A stretch of 64,000 nt of DNA from VRUE01 sp963824215 (GTDB lineage Bacteria > Actinomycetota > Thermoleophilia > Solirubrobacterales > 70-9), in the NCBI GenBank assembly GCA_963824215.1, contig CAWGOE010000001.1, forward strand, positions 496,001 through 560,000. Direction: 5' to 3'. The notes below the pieces were generated by a model. The model was not told the origin of the DNA and did no database searches. It saw only the letters and a program-made list of their open reading frames with translations. Of the stretch, positions 24,766 through 33,293 are shown one piece after another. Every line of letters starts with the position of its first letter. The stretch's first letter is position 1. The translations under genes were made by a program, and so were the position numbers.

Positions 24766-25641
24766 TCATTCTGCGAACTCCTCGGCGCGGTCGAGGATGT
24801 CGCGGGCGCGGGCGCTCAGTAGGCGCTCGGCTAGGAGGGCTCCGGCCGCTGCCGGCTCCTCGGCATCGCCGTCAATCCGGTCGCGAATCCACTCGCTGCC
24901 ATCGGGCAGGCCGACGAAGGACTCGACTTCAATCCGTTCTCCATCGACGCCGGCGTGGACGCCGATCGGGGTCGCGCAGGTCGCGTCGAGCAGGGCGACG
25001 ACGGCGCGCTCGGCGGTCAGCTCGCGTAGGGCTTTCTCGTCGTTGATCGCAGCGGCTGCTGCGAGTGCCGCAGCGTCGTCGCGGCGCGCCTGCAGGACCA
25101 ATGCGCCCTGTCCGGCGGCGGGCGTCATCGTCTCCCCGGCCAGCGCAAACGTCGCCTCGTCCGCGCGCCCCAAGCGCCGCAGCCCCGCGGCGGCGAGCAC
25201 GATCGCGTCGTGCTCTCCATCGGCAAGCTTGCGCAGGCGAGTATCGACGTTGCCCCGCAGCTCGCCGACCTGCAGGTCGGGTCGGGCGGCGAGCAGCTGC
25301 GCACGTCGCCGCAAGCTGGCGGTCCCCACCCTGGCGCCCTCAGGCACCTCATCGAGCGACGATCCGACCCCGATCCAAACATCCGCCGGATCCTCACGCA
25401 CAGGCACCGCCGCGATCGCCAGCTCCTCCGGCATCTCAGCCGGCAGGTCCTTCGCCGAGTGCACACCTATATCCGCTTCGCCCTCGAGCAGCGCCCGCTC
25501 CACCCCCCGCACGAAGCGAGCCTTGTCGCCGACCTCGCCGTCGGACGAGACCTCGACCAACTCAGCTTCCCCCAAAAGCGCCGCGACCTGCCCCGCCTGA
25601 GCTTTGGCGAGCACACTGTTCCGAGTGGCGATCCGAATCAT
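24766..25641 (-). CDS. hemC: Porphobilinogen deaminase (hydroxymethylbilane synthase)
   Basis: 291 aa. MIRIATRNSVLAKAQAGQVA, then VHSAKDLPAEMPEELAIAAV, then GTASLRRRAQLLAARPDLQV and ELRGNVDTRLRKL are family signatures; the dipyrromethane-cofactor cysteine lies in LLDATCATPIGVHAG. It polymerises four porphobilinogens to hydroxymethylbilane. It lies between hemA and cobA/hemD on one strand, so three successive steps of tetrapyrrole synthesis are co-transcribed. The start is separated from the hemA stop by a palindromic element. Confidence 0.95.
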   Translation of the reverse strand: MIRIATRNSVLAKAQAGQVAALLGEAELVEVSSDGEVGDKARFVRGVERALLEGEADIGVHSAKDLPAEMPEELAIAAVPVREDPADVWIGVGSSLDEVPEGARVGTASLRRRAQLLAARPDLQVGELRGNVDTRLRKLADGEHDAIVLAAAGLRRLGRADEATFALAGETMTPAAGQGALVLQARRDDAAALAAAAAINDEKALRELTAERAVVALLDATCATPIGVHAGVDGERIEVESFVGLPDGSEWIRDRIDGDAEEPAAAGALLAERLLSARARDILDRAEEFAE

Positions 25642-25643
25642 CT

Positions 25644-25755
25644 GGCGGGTCCCGGTAGGGGTGAAGCGTCTTGTACTTTTTTTGCGGCGGGGCCGGCGGA
25701 CAGCCGGATAACTGTCTTCAAAAAAAGTTAAGCGGAACCCCTGCCGGGACCCGCC
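25644..25755. repeat. Palindromic element E3 between hemA and hemC
   Basis: The outer arms are GGCGGGTCCCGGTAGGGGT (25644-25662) and its inverse at 25737-25755, with one mismatch. Inner arms ACTTTTTTTG (25675-25684) and CAAAAAAAGT (25719-25728) are perfect. The right arm encodes the last residues of HemA (AGPGRGSA), so it has replaced or extended the original C-terminus. In RNA it would form a long two-tier hairpin just before the hemC start. Confidence 0.8.
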
Positions 25756-27077
25756 CTCCGCTCCGAGATATCCGTCACATCGGCCCCGGCCTCTTCCTCC
25801 GGCTCAGTCTCGGCATCGAGCCCGAACAGCTCGCGCAGCGCGCTCACATACAGGTAGGCCTCGTCGCCACCGGCAGACCGCTTCATCCGCAGCGTCGGTT
25901 CGTGTAGAAGGCGCGAGGCAATCGCCTTCGCCACCGCGGCCAGACGCTCGCGGTCAGCCTCGCTGAGGTTCTCCCAGCGGCCGTCGTTCTCGGCAAGGAC
26001 ACGGTCCACAATCTCGTCGCCGCGCTCGCGCAGCGCCGCGATCGTCGGCACCACTGCCAGCGAAGCAAGCCAGCGCTCGAAGCGGTCGAGCTCGGCGGCG
26101 AGAATCGGCCCGGCCCGGCGGGCCTCCCCCTCGCGGTCGCCCGCGTTGCGCTCGACGATCTGCTGCACGTCGTCGATGTCGTGCAGGGTCACGCCGGCCA
26201 CCTCGCGGCACTCGGGCTCGATGTCGCGCGGCACGGCGATGTCGACCATCAGCAGGGGCTTGCCTGAGCGTGTCTCCATCACCTGTGCGAGGCCGTCGCG
26301 CTCGACGATGTGGTGGGGAGAGTTGGTCGCCGAGACGACGATGTCGGCTGCCTGCAGCTGCTCGGGCAGCTGCTCCCAACGAGCCGCCTCGCCGCCGAAG
26401 CGCTGGGCGAGACCTATCGCGCGGTCGTAGTGGCGGTTGGCGACGAAAACGCTGGTCGCGCCGCGAGCGACCAGAGCCTTGGCGACCAGCTCGGCGGTCT
26501 CGCCAGCGCCCACCACCAGCACCCGCTTCTCACCGAGATCGCCAAGCGTGCGCCGGGCGAGACCGACGGCCACGGAAGGAATCGAGACACCTTTCTCGCC
26601 GATCGCGGTCTCCTCGCGAACCCTGCCGCCAGCCGCGAGCGCGCCGCGGAAAAGCCGGTTGAGGATCGGTCCGGTGGCGTCCTCGACCAGCGCCAGCTCG
26701 TAGGCGCGTTTGACCTGGCCCTGGATCTCGGCCTCGCCGACGATCATCGAGTCGAGCCCAGCGGTGACCCTGAAGAGGTGGTGGGCGGCGTCGCTCGCGC
26801 GCAGCGAGTAAAGGTGGCCAAGCAGCTCGGTGGGGCGGATCTCGGCTTGGCGAGTGAGCACGCCGAGCGCCGTCGACTCGGCTTCGACCGGGTCGGAGAC
26901 GATCAGGTAGAGCTCCGTTCGATTGCAAGTTGAAATGGCCGCTGCCTCGTGGATGCCGTCGACCGCGGTCAGCTCGTGCAGGGCGCCGACGGCGCGGCCC
27001 TCCGTCAGCGAGAGCCGCTCGCGCAGGTCGAGCGGCGCCGTCTTGTGGGAGACGCCGAGCGCCAGCAGCTCAGACAT
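25728..27077 (-). CDS. hemA: Glutamyl-tRNA reductase
   Basis: 449 aa from the ATG at 27077. It reduces glutamyl-tRNA to glutamate-1-semialdehyde, the first step of C5 tetrapyrrole synthesis. Signatures: ALGVSHKTAPLDLRERLSL, catalytic Cys51 in AAAISTCNRTELYL, SMIVGEAEIQGQVKRAYELA, the NADP-binding VLVVGAGETAELVAKAL and a C-terminal dimerisation helix (VLAENDGRWENLSEADRERL). The start overlaps the ccmD-like gene by 8 nt. The C-terminal tail is encoded by a palindromic element. Confidence 0.95.
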   Translation of the reverse strand: MSELLALGVSHKTAPLDLRERLSLTEGRAVGALHELTAVDGIHEAAAISTCNRTELYLIVSDPVEAESTALGVLTRQAEIRPTELLGHLYSLRASDAAHHLFRVTAGLDSMIVGEAEIQGQVKRAYELALVEDATGPILNRLFRGALAAGGRVREETAIGEKGVSIPSVAVGLARRTLGDLGEKRVLVVGAGETAELVAKALVARGATSVFVANRHYDRAIGLAQRFGGEAARWEQLPEQLQAADIVVSATNSPHHIVERDGLAQVMETRSGKPLLMVDIAVPRDIEPECREVAGVTLHDIDDVQQIVERNAGDREGEARRAGPILAAELDRFERWLASLAVVPTIAALRERGDEIVDRVLAENDGRWENLSEADRERLAAVAKAIASRLLHEPTLRMKRSAGGDEAYLYVSALRELFGLDAETEPEEEAGADVTDISERRAGPGRGSA

Positions 27078-27300
27078 CGGAGGTCGCCTTCTCGGGCTCC
27101 GGCGCGGCTTGGCCATCACCGTTCGCCCGATGCTCGACGAACCCGGCCAGCTCGCGCAGTTCCTTCTCAATCCTCTGGACTTTCAGCGCCATGATCGCCA
27201 CGTAGATGACGAGCAGGAGGACGAAGACGATGTAGGCACCGGCGACGTACTTGCCGGCCTCATCCAGCGGCAAGGCCGGCGCTGCGAGCGGCAGGAACAT
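27070..27300 (-). CDS. CcmD-like small membrane protein
   Basis: 76 aa. A single hydrophobic helix (YVAGAYIVFVLLLVIYVAIM) is followed by a basic then acidic tail (ALKVQRIEKELRELAGFVEH). Size, topology and the place directly after ccmC and before hemA fit CcmD, which helps release haem-loaded CcmE from the CcmABC complex. Sequence conservation in this family is weak, so the name rests mainly on context. Confidence 0.7.
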   Translation of the reverse strand: MFLPLAAPALPLDEAGKYVAGAYIVFVLLLVIYVAIMALKVQRIEKELRELAGFVEHRANGDGQAAPEPEKATSDV

Positions 27301-28023
27301 CTAGCTCACCTCCGGGGCGACGCGGGAGGAGCCGCCGGGCGCTGGGGCATCGAGGGCGCGGCGCAGGCGCTTCACCTGACCCGAGGCGCTCTTCGCGGTC
27401 AGCTCGAACTTGACCAGGGTAACCCAGAGCAGCCCGATCGCCGCGAGGCTGACGAGGAAGGTGAACATCATCTCCCCCGGCAGGCCGCCGTTGGCGGTGG
27501 CAAAGGTGCGTGGATGGACGAGGCTCTCGGCCATCCGCACCGCCATGAAGTTGAGCGGCACGAAGGCGCCGGCGGTGATCGCGAAGACCGAGGCGTAGCG
27601 CGCCTGGCGCTCGCGATCCTCGATCGCGTAGCGGAAGGGGTAGTAGGTCGCGTACATCAGGAAGACGATCAGGAAGCTGACCAGCGTCGGCTCGTCCCAG
27701 ACCCACCAGTGCCCCCAGGAGGCCTTGGCCCAGATCGAGCCGGTGATCAGCACGGCGACGCCAAAGATCACCGACATGTGGATCGAGACGTAGGAGTAGG
27801 CGTCCCAGCGCGAGTCGCCGCTGCGCAGGTGGAAGATCGCGAAGATGCCGCCGATGACGAAGCCGATCAGCGCCGTGATCGCCAACGGCACGTGCAGGTA
27901 GAAGATCTTCTGGACGAAGCCCTGGTCGGCGTCGAGCGGCGCGTAGAAGAAGACCAGCGAGAGCGAGGCGGCGAGCGCCGCGACGGTCGCGATCGAGAGA
28001 GGTTTCAGGCCTTTGCCGTACAT
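27301..28023 (-). CDS. ccmC: Cytochrome c maturation haem-handling protein CcmC
   Basis: 240 aa with six hydrophobic helices. The tryptophan-rich haem-binding WWD motif reads ASWGHWWVWDEPTLVSFLIV, flanked by candidate axial His residues (FYLHVPLAITALIG upstream and MAESLVHPRTFATA downstream). It presents haem for covalent loading of CcmE during c-type cytochrome assembly at the membrane. It sits between ccmB and the ccmD-like gene. No ccmE, ccmF or ccmH is in the window. Confidence 0.92.
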   Translation of the reverse strand: MYGKGLKPLSIATVAALAASLSLVFFYAPLDADQGFVQKIFYLHVPLAITALIGFVIGGIFAIFHLRSGDSRWDAYSYVSIHMSVIFGVAVLITGSIWAKASWGHWWVWDEPTLVSFLIVFLMYATYYPFRYAIEDRERQARYASVFAITAGAFVPLNFMAVRMAESLVHPRTFATANGGLPGEMMFTFLVSLAAIGLLWVTLVKFELTAKSASGQVKRLRRALDAPAPGGSSRVAPEVS

Positions 28024-28053
28024 GCTCGTGGCGCGGTGGGAGGGTGGGGCGCC

Positions 28054-28734
28054 TCAGTCCTCCAGCAGGAAGTCGAACACCGCGTATCCGACCAGGAGGA
28101 AGATCAAATCGTATAGGCCGAGCACCGTCAGCCAGGTCCCGAAGCGCTCGTAACCGGGACCGCCCACGGCGAGCAGCGGCTCGATTGCTCCAGTCGCGGC
28201 GATCGAGAGCGGCACCACGAGCGGCAGCAGGACGAGCGGCGTCAGCAGATCACGGGCGCGCGAGTTGACCGCCATCGAGGAAATCAGCGTGCCGGTGGCG
28301 GCCAGCCCGAGGTCGGCGAGCAGGAGGACCAGGGCAAGCGGCGCCAGCGCCGTGGCCGAGTCGAGGAAAAAGACGGCGAAGACGGGGACGACGATGAGCT
28401 CCAGCGCGACCAGGTAGACGAGCAGCGCCGCCGCCTTGGCGGCGAAGACGGTGGTGCGGTCGATCGGCGCAAGGCGGATCGCGTCGAAGCCGCCCTCCTC
28501 GCGCTCGGCGACGAAGAGGCGGTTGATGCCGAGGATCGCGGCGAAGAGCAGGGTCGCCCAGAGCACGCCGGCGGCGAGGCTGCCGGAGAGAGCGGTGCGG
28601 TCGAGGCCGAAGCGGAAGATGACGAAGGTGGTGACGGCGAACAGTGCCATCGCCGGCAGCGATTGCAGGGTGCGCAGCTCGGCGCGCAGGTCCTTGCCGA
28701 GGATCGCGGCGAACGCCTCGCGCGACGGGGTCAT
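28054..28734 (-). CDS. ccmB: Haem exporter membrane subunit CcmB
   Basis: 226 aa from the ATG at 28734, overlapping the ccmA stop by 4 nt. It has six hydrophobic segments, with the CcmB hallmark LFVAEREEGGFDAIRLAPID between helices two and three, and LVALELIVVPVFAVFFLDSA, SRARDLLTPLVLLPLVVPLS later. It is the permease of the CcmABC ABC-type complex. An alternative longer frame upstream is a shadow of ccmA. Confidence 0.92.
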   Translation of the reverse strand: MTPSREAFAAILGKDLRAELRTLQSLPAMALFAVTTFVIFRFGLDRTALSGSLAAGVLWATLLFAAILGINRLFVAEREEGGFDAIRLAPIDRTTVFAAKAAALLVYLVALELIVVPVFAVFFLDSATALAPLALVLLLADLGLAATGTLISSMAVNSRARDLLTPLVLLPLVVPLSIAATGAIEPLLAVGGPGYERFGTWLTVLGLYDLIFLLVGYAVFDFLLED

Positions 28735-29399
28735 GCGACCGCCACCCTGCCACCGGCGCCGAGCCGCAGCACCTGGTCCGCATCGGGCAGCGCCCGCTCG
28801 GGGTCGTGGGTGACGAGGACGCGGGTGCGTCCCTCGCCCGGCCCGATCAGCTCGCGGGCCAGCTCGCGTCCCTCGGCGTCGAGGTGCGAATCGGGCTCGT
28901 CGAGCAGCAGCAGCTCGGGCTCGTGCAGGACGCAGCGGCAGACGGCGAGGCGCTGGCGCATCCCGGCGGAGAGCTCGGCGACATGCTGATCGGCGCGGCG
29001 CTCCATGCCGACGGCGGCGAGCAGAGCGTCGATCCGGCGTTCGGCGTCCTCCCCACGCAGGCCGTGCAGCTTGGCGTGGAAGCGTAGGTTCTCGCGCCCA
29101 CTCAGGTCGCGGTAAAGCAGCGGCTCGTGGCCGAGGAAGCCGATCCGCCCGCGCGCCTTCCAAGCCTCTCCGGGTAGCCGCGCTCCAAGCACCCGCACTT
29201 CGCCGCCACCAGGCCGCAGCAGGGTTGCGATGATGCGCAGCAGCGTCGTCTTGCCAGCACCGTTCGGCCCCAGCACGACCAGGGACTCGCCTGCCGCCAG
29301 CTCGAAGCCGACCCCGTCGAGCGCCGTCCGGTCGCCGAAGTCGCGCGTCAACCCGGCGACGCTGAGCGCCGGTTCGTCTATGCCTGCGCCGGGCTTCAC
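28731..29399 (-). CDS. ccmA: Haem exporter ATP-binding subunit CcmA
   Basis: 222 aa. ABC ATPase with Walker A VVLGPNGAGKTTLLRIIATL, signature AELSAGMRQRLAVCRCVL, Walker B ELLLLDEPDSHLD and H-loop VLVTHDPERALPDA. It powers the CcmABC complex. It is the first gene of the minus-strand run ccmA-ccmB-ccmC-ccmD-like-hemA-hemC-cobA/hemD-birA. It is divergent from the GNAT gene, and the promoter must lie in the 31-bp gap or overlap the GNAT start. Confidence 0.93.
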   Translation of the reverse strand: MKPGAGIDEPALSVAGLTRDFGDRTALDGVGFELAAGESLVVLGPNGAGKTTLLRIIATLLRPGGGEVRVLGARLPGEAWKARGRIGFLGHEPLLYRDLSGRENLRFHAKLHGLRGEDAERRIDALLAAVGMERRADQHVAELSAGMRQRLAVCRCVLHEPELLLLDEPDSHLDAEGRELARELIGPGEGRTRVLVTHDPERALPDADQVLRLGAGGRVAVA

Positions 29400-29430
29400 G
29401 TCGCGGATTGTGAACGTCTACGCTGCTCCA

Positions 29431-29892
29431 GTGCGGATTCGACCCGCTCTGCCCGATGACGTGAAGGCAATCGATGCCATCGTGCAGCGTGCCTACGGAG
29501 GTTACGTCGAGGAACTGGGTGTGCGGCCGGCACCGATGGATGATGACTACGCCGAGAAGGTCAGGCGAGGCGAGGCGACAGTGGCCAGCGTGGATGGGGA
29601 GGTGATCGGCGCGGTCGTGTTGATCGCGGAAGAGGACCATGTCCTGGTGGAGAACGTCGCGGTCGACCCCGATCGCCAAGGCGAGGGCATCGGCCGCGCA
29701 CTCCTTGCCCGCGCCGAGGTTTTCGCACGCGAGACCAACACGCCGGAACTTCGCCTCTATACGAACGAGGGCATGGTCGAGAACATCAATTTTTATCGCC
29801 GCCTCGGCTACCAGGAGGTCGGCCGTTACAGCTCCGGATCGTTCCGGAGGGTCTTCTTCAGCAAGCGGATCGAGCTAATTCCCGCTCGCTGA
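29431..29892 (+). CDS. GNAT-family N-acetyltransferase
   Basis: 153 aa from GTG 29431; GTG 29410 is possible. RIRPALPDDVKAIDAIVQRA opens the fold. Motif A, the acetyl-CoA pyrophosphate site, is LVENVAVDPDRQGEGIGRAL, and motif B follows in TPELRLYTNEGMVENINFYR with RLGYQEVGRY. Cytosolic transferase of unknown substrate. Its stop lies 9 bp before the convergent aldehyde dehydrogenase stop. Confidence 0.9.
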   Translation: MRIRPALPDDVKAIDAIVQRAYGGYVEELGVRPAPMDDDYAEKVRRGEATVASVDGEVIGAVVLIAEEDHVLVENVAVDPDRQGEGIGRALLARAEVFARETNTPELRLYTNEGMVENINFYRRLGYQEVGRYSSGSFRRVFFSKRIELIPAR

Positions 29893-29900
29893 AGTCGCTC

Positions 29901-31496
29901 TCAGCGTCGCTTGCGCAGGGTGCGGGCGCCGACCTTGAGCAGCGGGCCGGCGCCGTCGCGCAGGGCCTGGGTCCGGGTCGCGCCCTTGCCGTAGAGCAGC
30001 TTTGCCGAGGCGCGCACCGCTTCGCCCAGGGTCTGGTCGTAGGGATGCCACCAGAAGTCGCGGGTGAGGCCCGGCTCCCAGGAGTTCATCTTGACGTTGA
30101 CGCACTCGTAGAAACCGAATTTGGAGTGCGAGCGGCCGACGCCGGAGTCCTTTACCCCGCCCCAGGCGCACTGGCAGGCACCGTGGCTGAAGGAGTGGTC
30201 GTTGACCCAGACCATGCCGGACTCGACCCGCCGCGCGATCCGCGCGCCCTTCTGGCGGTCCTTGGTCCAGACCGAGGCGCCGAGGCCGAACTCGGAATCG
30301 TTGGCGAGGTCGATCGCCTCCTGCTCGGAGTCGACGACGACGATCGGCAGGACCGGGCCGAAGACCTCCTCGCGCATGATCCGCATCTCGTGCGTGACCC
30401 CGGTCAGCACGGTCGGGGCGATGTATTTGTCGGAGAGGTCGGCGACCGGAGTTGGGCCGCCGCAGAGCTTGGTCGCGCCGGAGGCGACCGCGTCCTCGAT
30501 TAGGTCGACGACGATCTCGTACTGGCCGGGTGAGGTCATCGGGCCGATCTCGGTCTCCCACTCGAGCGGGTTGCCGAGCCGCAGCTTCTGCGTCTCGCGG
30601 GCGACCCCCTCGATGAAGCGGTCGGCGACCTCGCGCATAACGTAGACGCGCTCGATCCCCGAGCAGGTCTGGCCGGCGTTGGCGAAACCGCCCCAGACAG
30701 CGCCAGAGATCGCGTTGTCGAGGTCGGCGTCGGCGCAGACGATCATCGGGTCCTTGCCGCCGAGCTCGAGCACCGAGCCCTTGAGTTGCTGGGCGCAGAC
30801 CTCGCCGACCTTGCGCCCGACCTCGACTGAACCGGTGAAGAAGATCTTGCCGGCGCTCGATTTCGCCAGTGCGTCGCCGACCGCGCCACCGCCGTGGACG
30901 ACCCGGACGAGGCCCTCGGGCAGGCCGCCCTTCTCGAAGACGCGGCGGATCGCCTCGCCCAGGAGTGGCGTCAGGCTGGCTGGCTTGAGCACGACGCCGT
31001 TGCCAGCCATCAGTGCGATCGCCACCTCGCCGAAGGGAATCGACCAGGGGTAGTTCCAGGGCGCGATCACGCCGACGACGCCAATCGGCTCGTAGGTAAA
31101 GCGCGATTTCTTGCTGGCGAGGAAGGCCTGGCTCATCCGCACCTTCTCGTCAGCGAGGATCTTGGGGCCGGCCTTGGCGCACCAGTGCAGCGCGTCGACG
31201 GTCGGCAGCAGCTCCATCGTGTAGGCCTCGGCGCGCGGCTTGCCCTGCTCGTTGACGAGCAGTTCGGCGAGCTCGTCGATGTCGTCTAGGAGGGCATCGG
31301 CGGCGCGGCGCAGGTAGGCGCCGCGGGTCTTCAGGTCGAGCTCGGCCCAGGCGGGCTGGATGCGGGCGACGTCGTCGACGACCGCCTGGACTTCGTCCGG
31401 GGTGATCGTGGCGACGGAGCCGACTAGCTCTCCGGTGGCGGGGTTGAAGCTCTCGAGCGTGGACTGGGCGGCTTGGGGCTGCGTGGCGGTCTCCAT
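29901..31496 (-). CDS. NAD(P)-dependent aldehyde dehydrogenase
   Basis: 531 aa from the ATG at 31496. Signatures: GVVGVIAPWNYPWSIPFGEV, catalytic Glu in GSVLELGGKDPMIVC, catalytic Cys in GGFANAGQTCSGIERVYV and the C-terminal AWGGVKDSGVGRSHSKFGFY. The family includes succinate-semialdehyde and medium-chain aldehyde dehydrogenases. The C-terminal 45 residues (DQTLGEAVRASAKLLYGKGA...) extend beyond the usual end. The upstream region is occupied by palindromic element E4. Confidence 0.92.
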   Translation of the reverse strand: METATQPQAAQSTLESFNPATGELVGSVATITPDEVQAVVDDVARIQPAWAELDLKTRGAYLRRAADALLDDIDELAELLVNEQGKPRAEAYTMELLPTVDALHWCAKAGPKILADEKVRMSQAFLASKKSRFTYEPIGVVGVIAPWNYPWSIPFGEVAIALMAGNGVVLKPASLTPLLGEAIRRVFEKGGLPEGLVRVVHGGGAVGDALAKSSAGKIFFTGSVEVGRKVGEVCAQQLKGSVLELGGKDPMIVCADADLDNAISGAVWGGFANAGQTCSGIERVYVMREVADRFIEGVARETQKLRLGNPLEWETEIGPMTSPGQYEIVVDLIEDAVASGATKLCGGPTPVADLSDKYIAPTVLTGVTHEMRIMREEVFGPVLPIVVVDSEQEAIDLANDSEFGLGASVWTKDRQKGARIARRVESGMVWVNDHSFSHGACQCAWGGVKDSGVGRSHSKFGFYECVNVKMNSWEPGLTRDFWWHPYDQTLGEAVRASAKLLYGKGATRTQALRDGAGPLLKVGARTLRKRR

Positions 31497-31519
31497 GGTG
31501 GGCGATTGTACGCCGTAGT

Positions 31520-31650
31520 GGGGGAGTCGGGGATCGCCTCGCCGAGTGCCCACCACCGCCTTCGGCGGTGGAATCTGGTGCCGCTTCGCGGCTTGAACAA
31601 CCTTGCCGGGGCCGCTTCGCGAGGCATCGTCGAGGCGATCCCCGATTCCC
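31520..31650. repeat. Palindromic element E4 between aldehyde dehydrogenase and rarA
   Basis: Arms around GGGGAGTCGGGGATCGCCTC (31521-31540) pair with GAGGCGATCCCCGATTCCC (31632-31650), one mismatch, and the complementarity extends a few bases inward. An inner CCACCGCC-TTC-GGCGGTGG hairpin lies at about 31551-31569. The core CGGGG-ATCG-CCTC has the same form as the E1 and E2 arms. It fills the divergent promoter region of both genes. Confidence 0.75.
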
Positions 31651-31687
31651 GACCAGCGCGACTACCGCCGTGGTCATACTCGGCGCA

Positions 31688-33067
31688 GTGTCGGACCGCC
31701 TGTTCGGAAGCGATGAGGGATCAGCCCGCCAGCCGGCTTCGCCGGAAGCTGATGCTCCTTTGGCTGTGCGGATGAGGCCGCGGAGCTTGGATGAGCTTGT
31801 GGGGCAGGAGCATGTGCTTGGGGAGGGGTCCGCTCTCAGGACCGCAATCGAAAGTGGGCACCCTCATAGCGCGATTCTTTACGGACCGCCGGGGTCGGGG
31901 AAGACGACGCTGGCGCGGATTGCTGCGGCTGCGACGGACGGGGCGTTTGAGGAGCAGTCGGCTGTCAATGCCGGGAAAGCCGAGATTCGGGGGGTGATCG
32001 AGCGGGCTCGGGAGCGGCGGCGGGGCAATGGGCGGCACACCGTCCTCTTTCTCGACGAGATCCATCGCTTCAACAAGGCGCAGCAGGATGCGCTGCTGCC
32101 GGCGGTGGAGGAGGGGCTGCTGACTCTTATAGGGGCGACGACCGAGAACCCCTACTTCGAGGTCAACTCGGCGCTGCTGTCGCGGTCGCAGATATATGAG
32201 CTGCAGCCGCTCTCGGACGCCGATGTGGAAGAGCTCTTGCGGCGGGCGCTGGCCGACCCCGAGCGCGGACTGGCCGATCCGCCGCAGTTAGAGGACGCCG
32301 CTCTGGCGATGCTGGCGCAGCGCTCCGGGGGCGACGCCCGCGTCGCGCTCTCCGCCCTGGAGCGGGCCGTCGCCCGCGCATCCGACCTTGACCACCCTGG
32401 AGGTGGGTCAAAGTCGGCTGCGGCGATCGACATCGCCGCGATCGAGGACGCGCTGCAGCGCAAGGCGCTCGACTACGACCGTGAGGGCGACCGGCACTAC
32501 GACTTCGTCTCGGCCTGGATCAAGGCGACGCGGGGCTCCGACGTCGACGCCTCGCTCTACTACCTGGCGGTGATGCTCGAGGGCGGTGAGGACCCGCGCT
32601 TCATCGCCCGCCGCATGGTCATCCTCGCCTCCGAGGACGTCGGCAACGCCGACCCGCAGGCGCTGCTCGTCGCCGACGCGGCCGCCCGCGCGGTCGACCG
32701 GGTCGGCCTGCCCGAGTGCGCGCTGAACCTCGCCCAGGCCGCCGTCTACCTCGCCCTCGCGCCGAAGTCCAACGCCTCCTACAAAGCGCTCGGCCGCGCC
32801 CGCGCCGAGGTGCGCGAGAACGGCGCCAAAACCCCACCCGACTATTTGAGGGACGCTCACTATCCGGGCGCGACCCAGCTCGGCCGTGGCGAGGGATACC
32901 GCTATGCGCACGATCAGCCGGGCGCCGTAAGCGACCAGCCGCTGATGCCGCCGGGCTTGGAGGAGCTGCGCTTCTACGAGCCCACCGATCGGGGCTTTGA
33001 GGAGGAGCTGGGACGGCGCTTGGAGGCGCTTCGCAAGCGGCTTCTCACAGGCCGCTCCGACGCCTAA
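31688..33067 (+). CDS. rarA: Replication-associated recombination protein A (RarA/MgsA AAA+ ATPase)
   Basis: 459 aa from GTG 31688. RMRPRSLDELVGQEHVLGEG is followed by Walker A ILYGPPGSGKTTLARI, Walker B VLFLDEIHRFNKAQQDALLP and sensor TLIGATTENPYFEVNSALLS. The C-terminal MgsA domain includes RHYDFVSAWIKATRGSDVDA and LYYLAVMLEGGEDPRFIARR. It acts at stalled replication forks together with SSB. In-frame sequence upstream to 31568 lies in a palindromic element and is not conserved, so it was left out. Two hairpins follow the stop. Confidence 0.94.
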   Translation: MSDRLFGSDEGSARQPASPEADAPLAVRMRPRSLDELVGQEHVLGEGSALRTAIESGHPHSAILYGPPGSGKTTLARIAAAATDGAFEEQSAVNAGKAEIRGVIERARERRRGNGRHTVLFLDEIHRFNKAQQDALLPAVEEGLLTLIGATTENPYFEVNSALLSRSQIYELQPLSDADVEELLRRALADPERGLADPPQLEDAALAMLAQRSGGDARVALSALERAVARASDLDHPGGGSKSAAAIDIAAIEDALQRKALDYDREGDRHYDFVSAWIKATRGSDVDASLYYLAVMLEGGEDPRFIARRMVILASEDVGNADPQALLVADAAARAVDRVGLPECALNLAQAAVYLALAPKSNASYKALGRARAEVRENGAKTPPDYLRDAHYPGATQLGRGEGYRYAHDQPGAVSDQPLMPPGLEELRFYEPTDRGFEEELGRRLEALRKRLLTGRSDA

Positions 33068-33144
33068 TCGCGGGCGCAACTTCTTCATAGACGCGGTGTT
33101 TCAGAGGTCGGCTTTCCAAGCTAGAGCCAGGGAGAGCCGACACA

Positions 33145-33240
33145 CCGGCCGGAGGCCTGGACTGGGGGTCTCCGGCCGGCACTAAAAGGGGAATCAGGGG
33201 GGAAACTCGACGACCGCGCACGAAGACCGCGCGGTCGTCG
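33145..33240. terminator. Two tandem hairpins after rarA
   Basis: First: CCGGCCGGAG/CTCCGGCCGG (33145-33154 with 33170-33179). Second: CGACGACCGCGC/GCGCGGTCGTCG (33208-33219 with 33229-33240, 9-nt loop). Both are perfect, without clear T-tracts. They probably end rarA transcription and insulate the next gene at 33294. Confidence 0.5.
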
Positions 33241-33293
33241 GGCGTGCTGGGCGATTTGGAACACCCCGGGCGAATCGCGGTTAGGGTTTCGCG

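Noticed and set aside
25644..25755. Simple Rho-independent terminator for hemA
   Set aside because: The T-tract lies inside the stem, not after it, and the following gene is clearly part of the same operon; treated as a palindromic element.
29230..29430. N-terminal extension of the GNAT protein
   Set aside because: It is antisense to the ccmA N-terminus; acetyltransferase homology begins at about 29434.
31568..31687. N-terminal extension of RarA
   Set aside because: Encoded by palindromic element E4 and low-complexity; family homology begins after GTG 31688.
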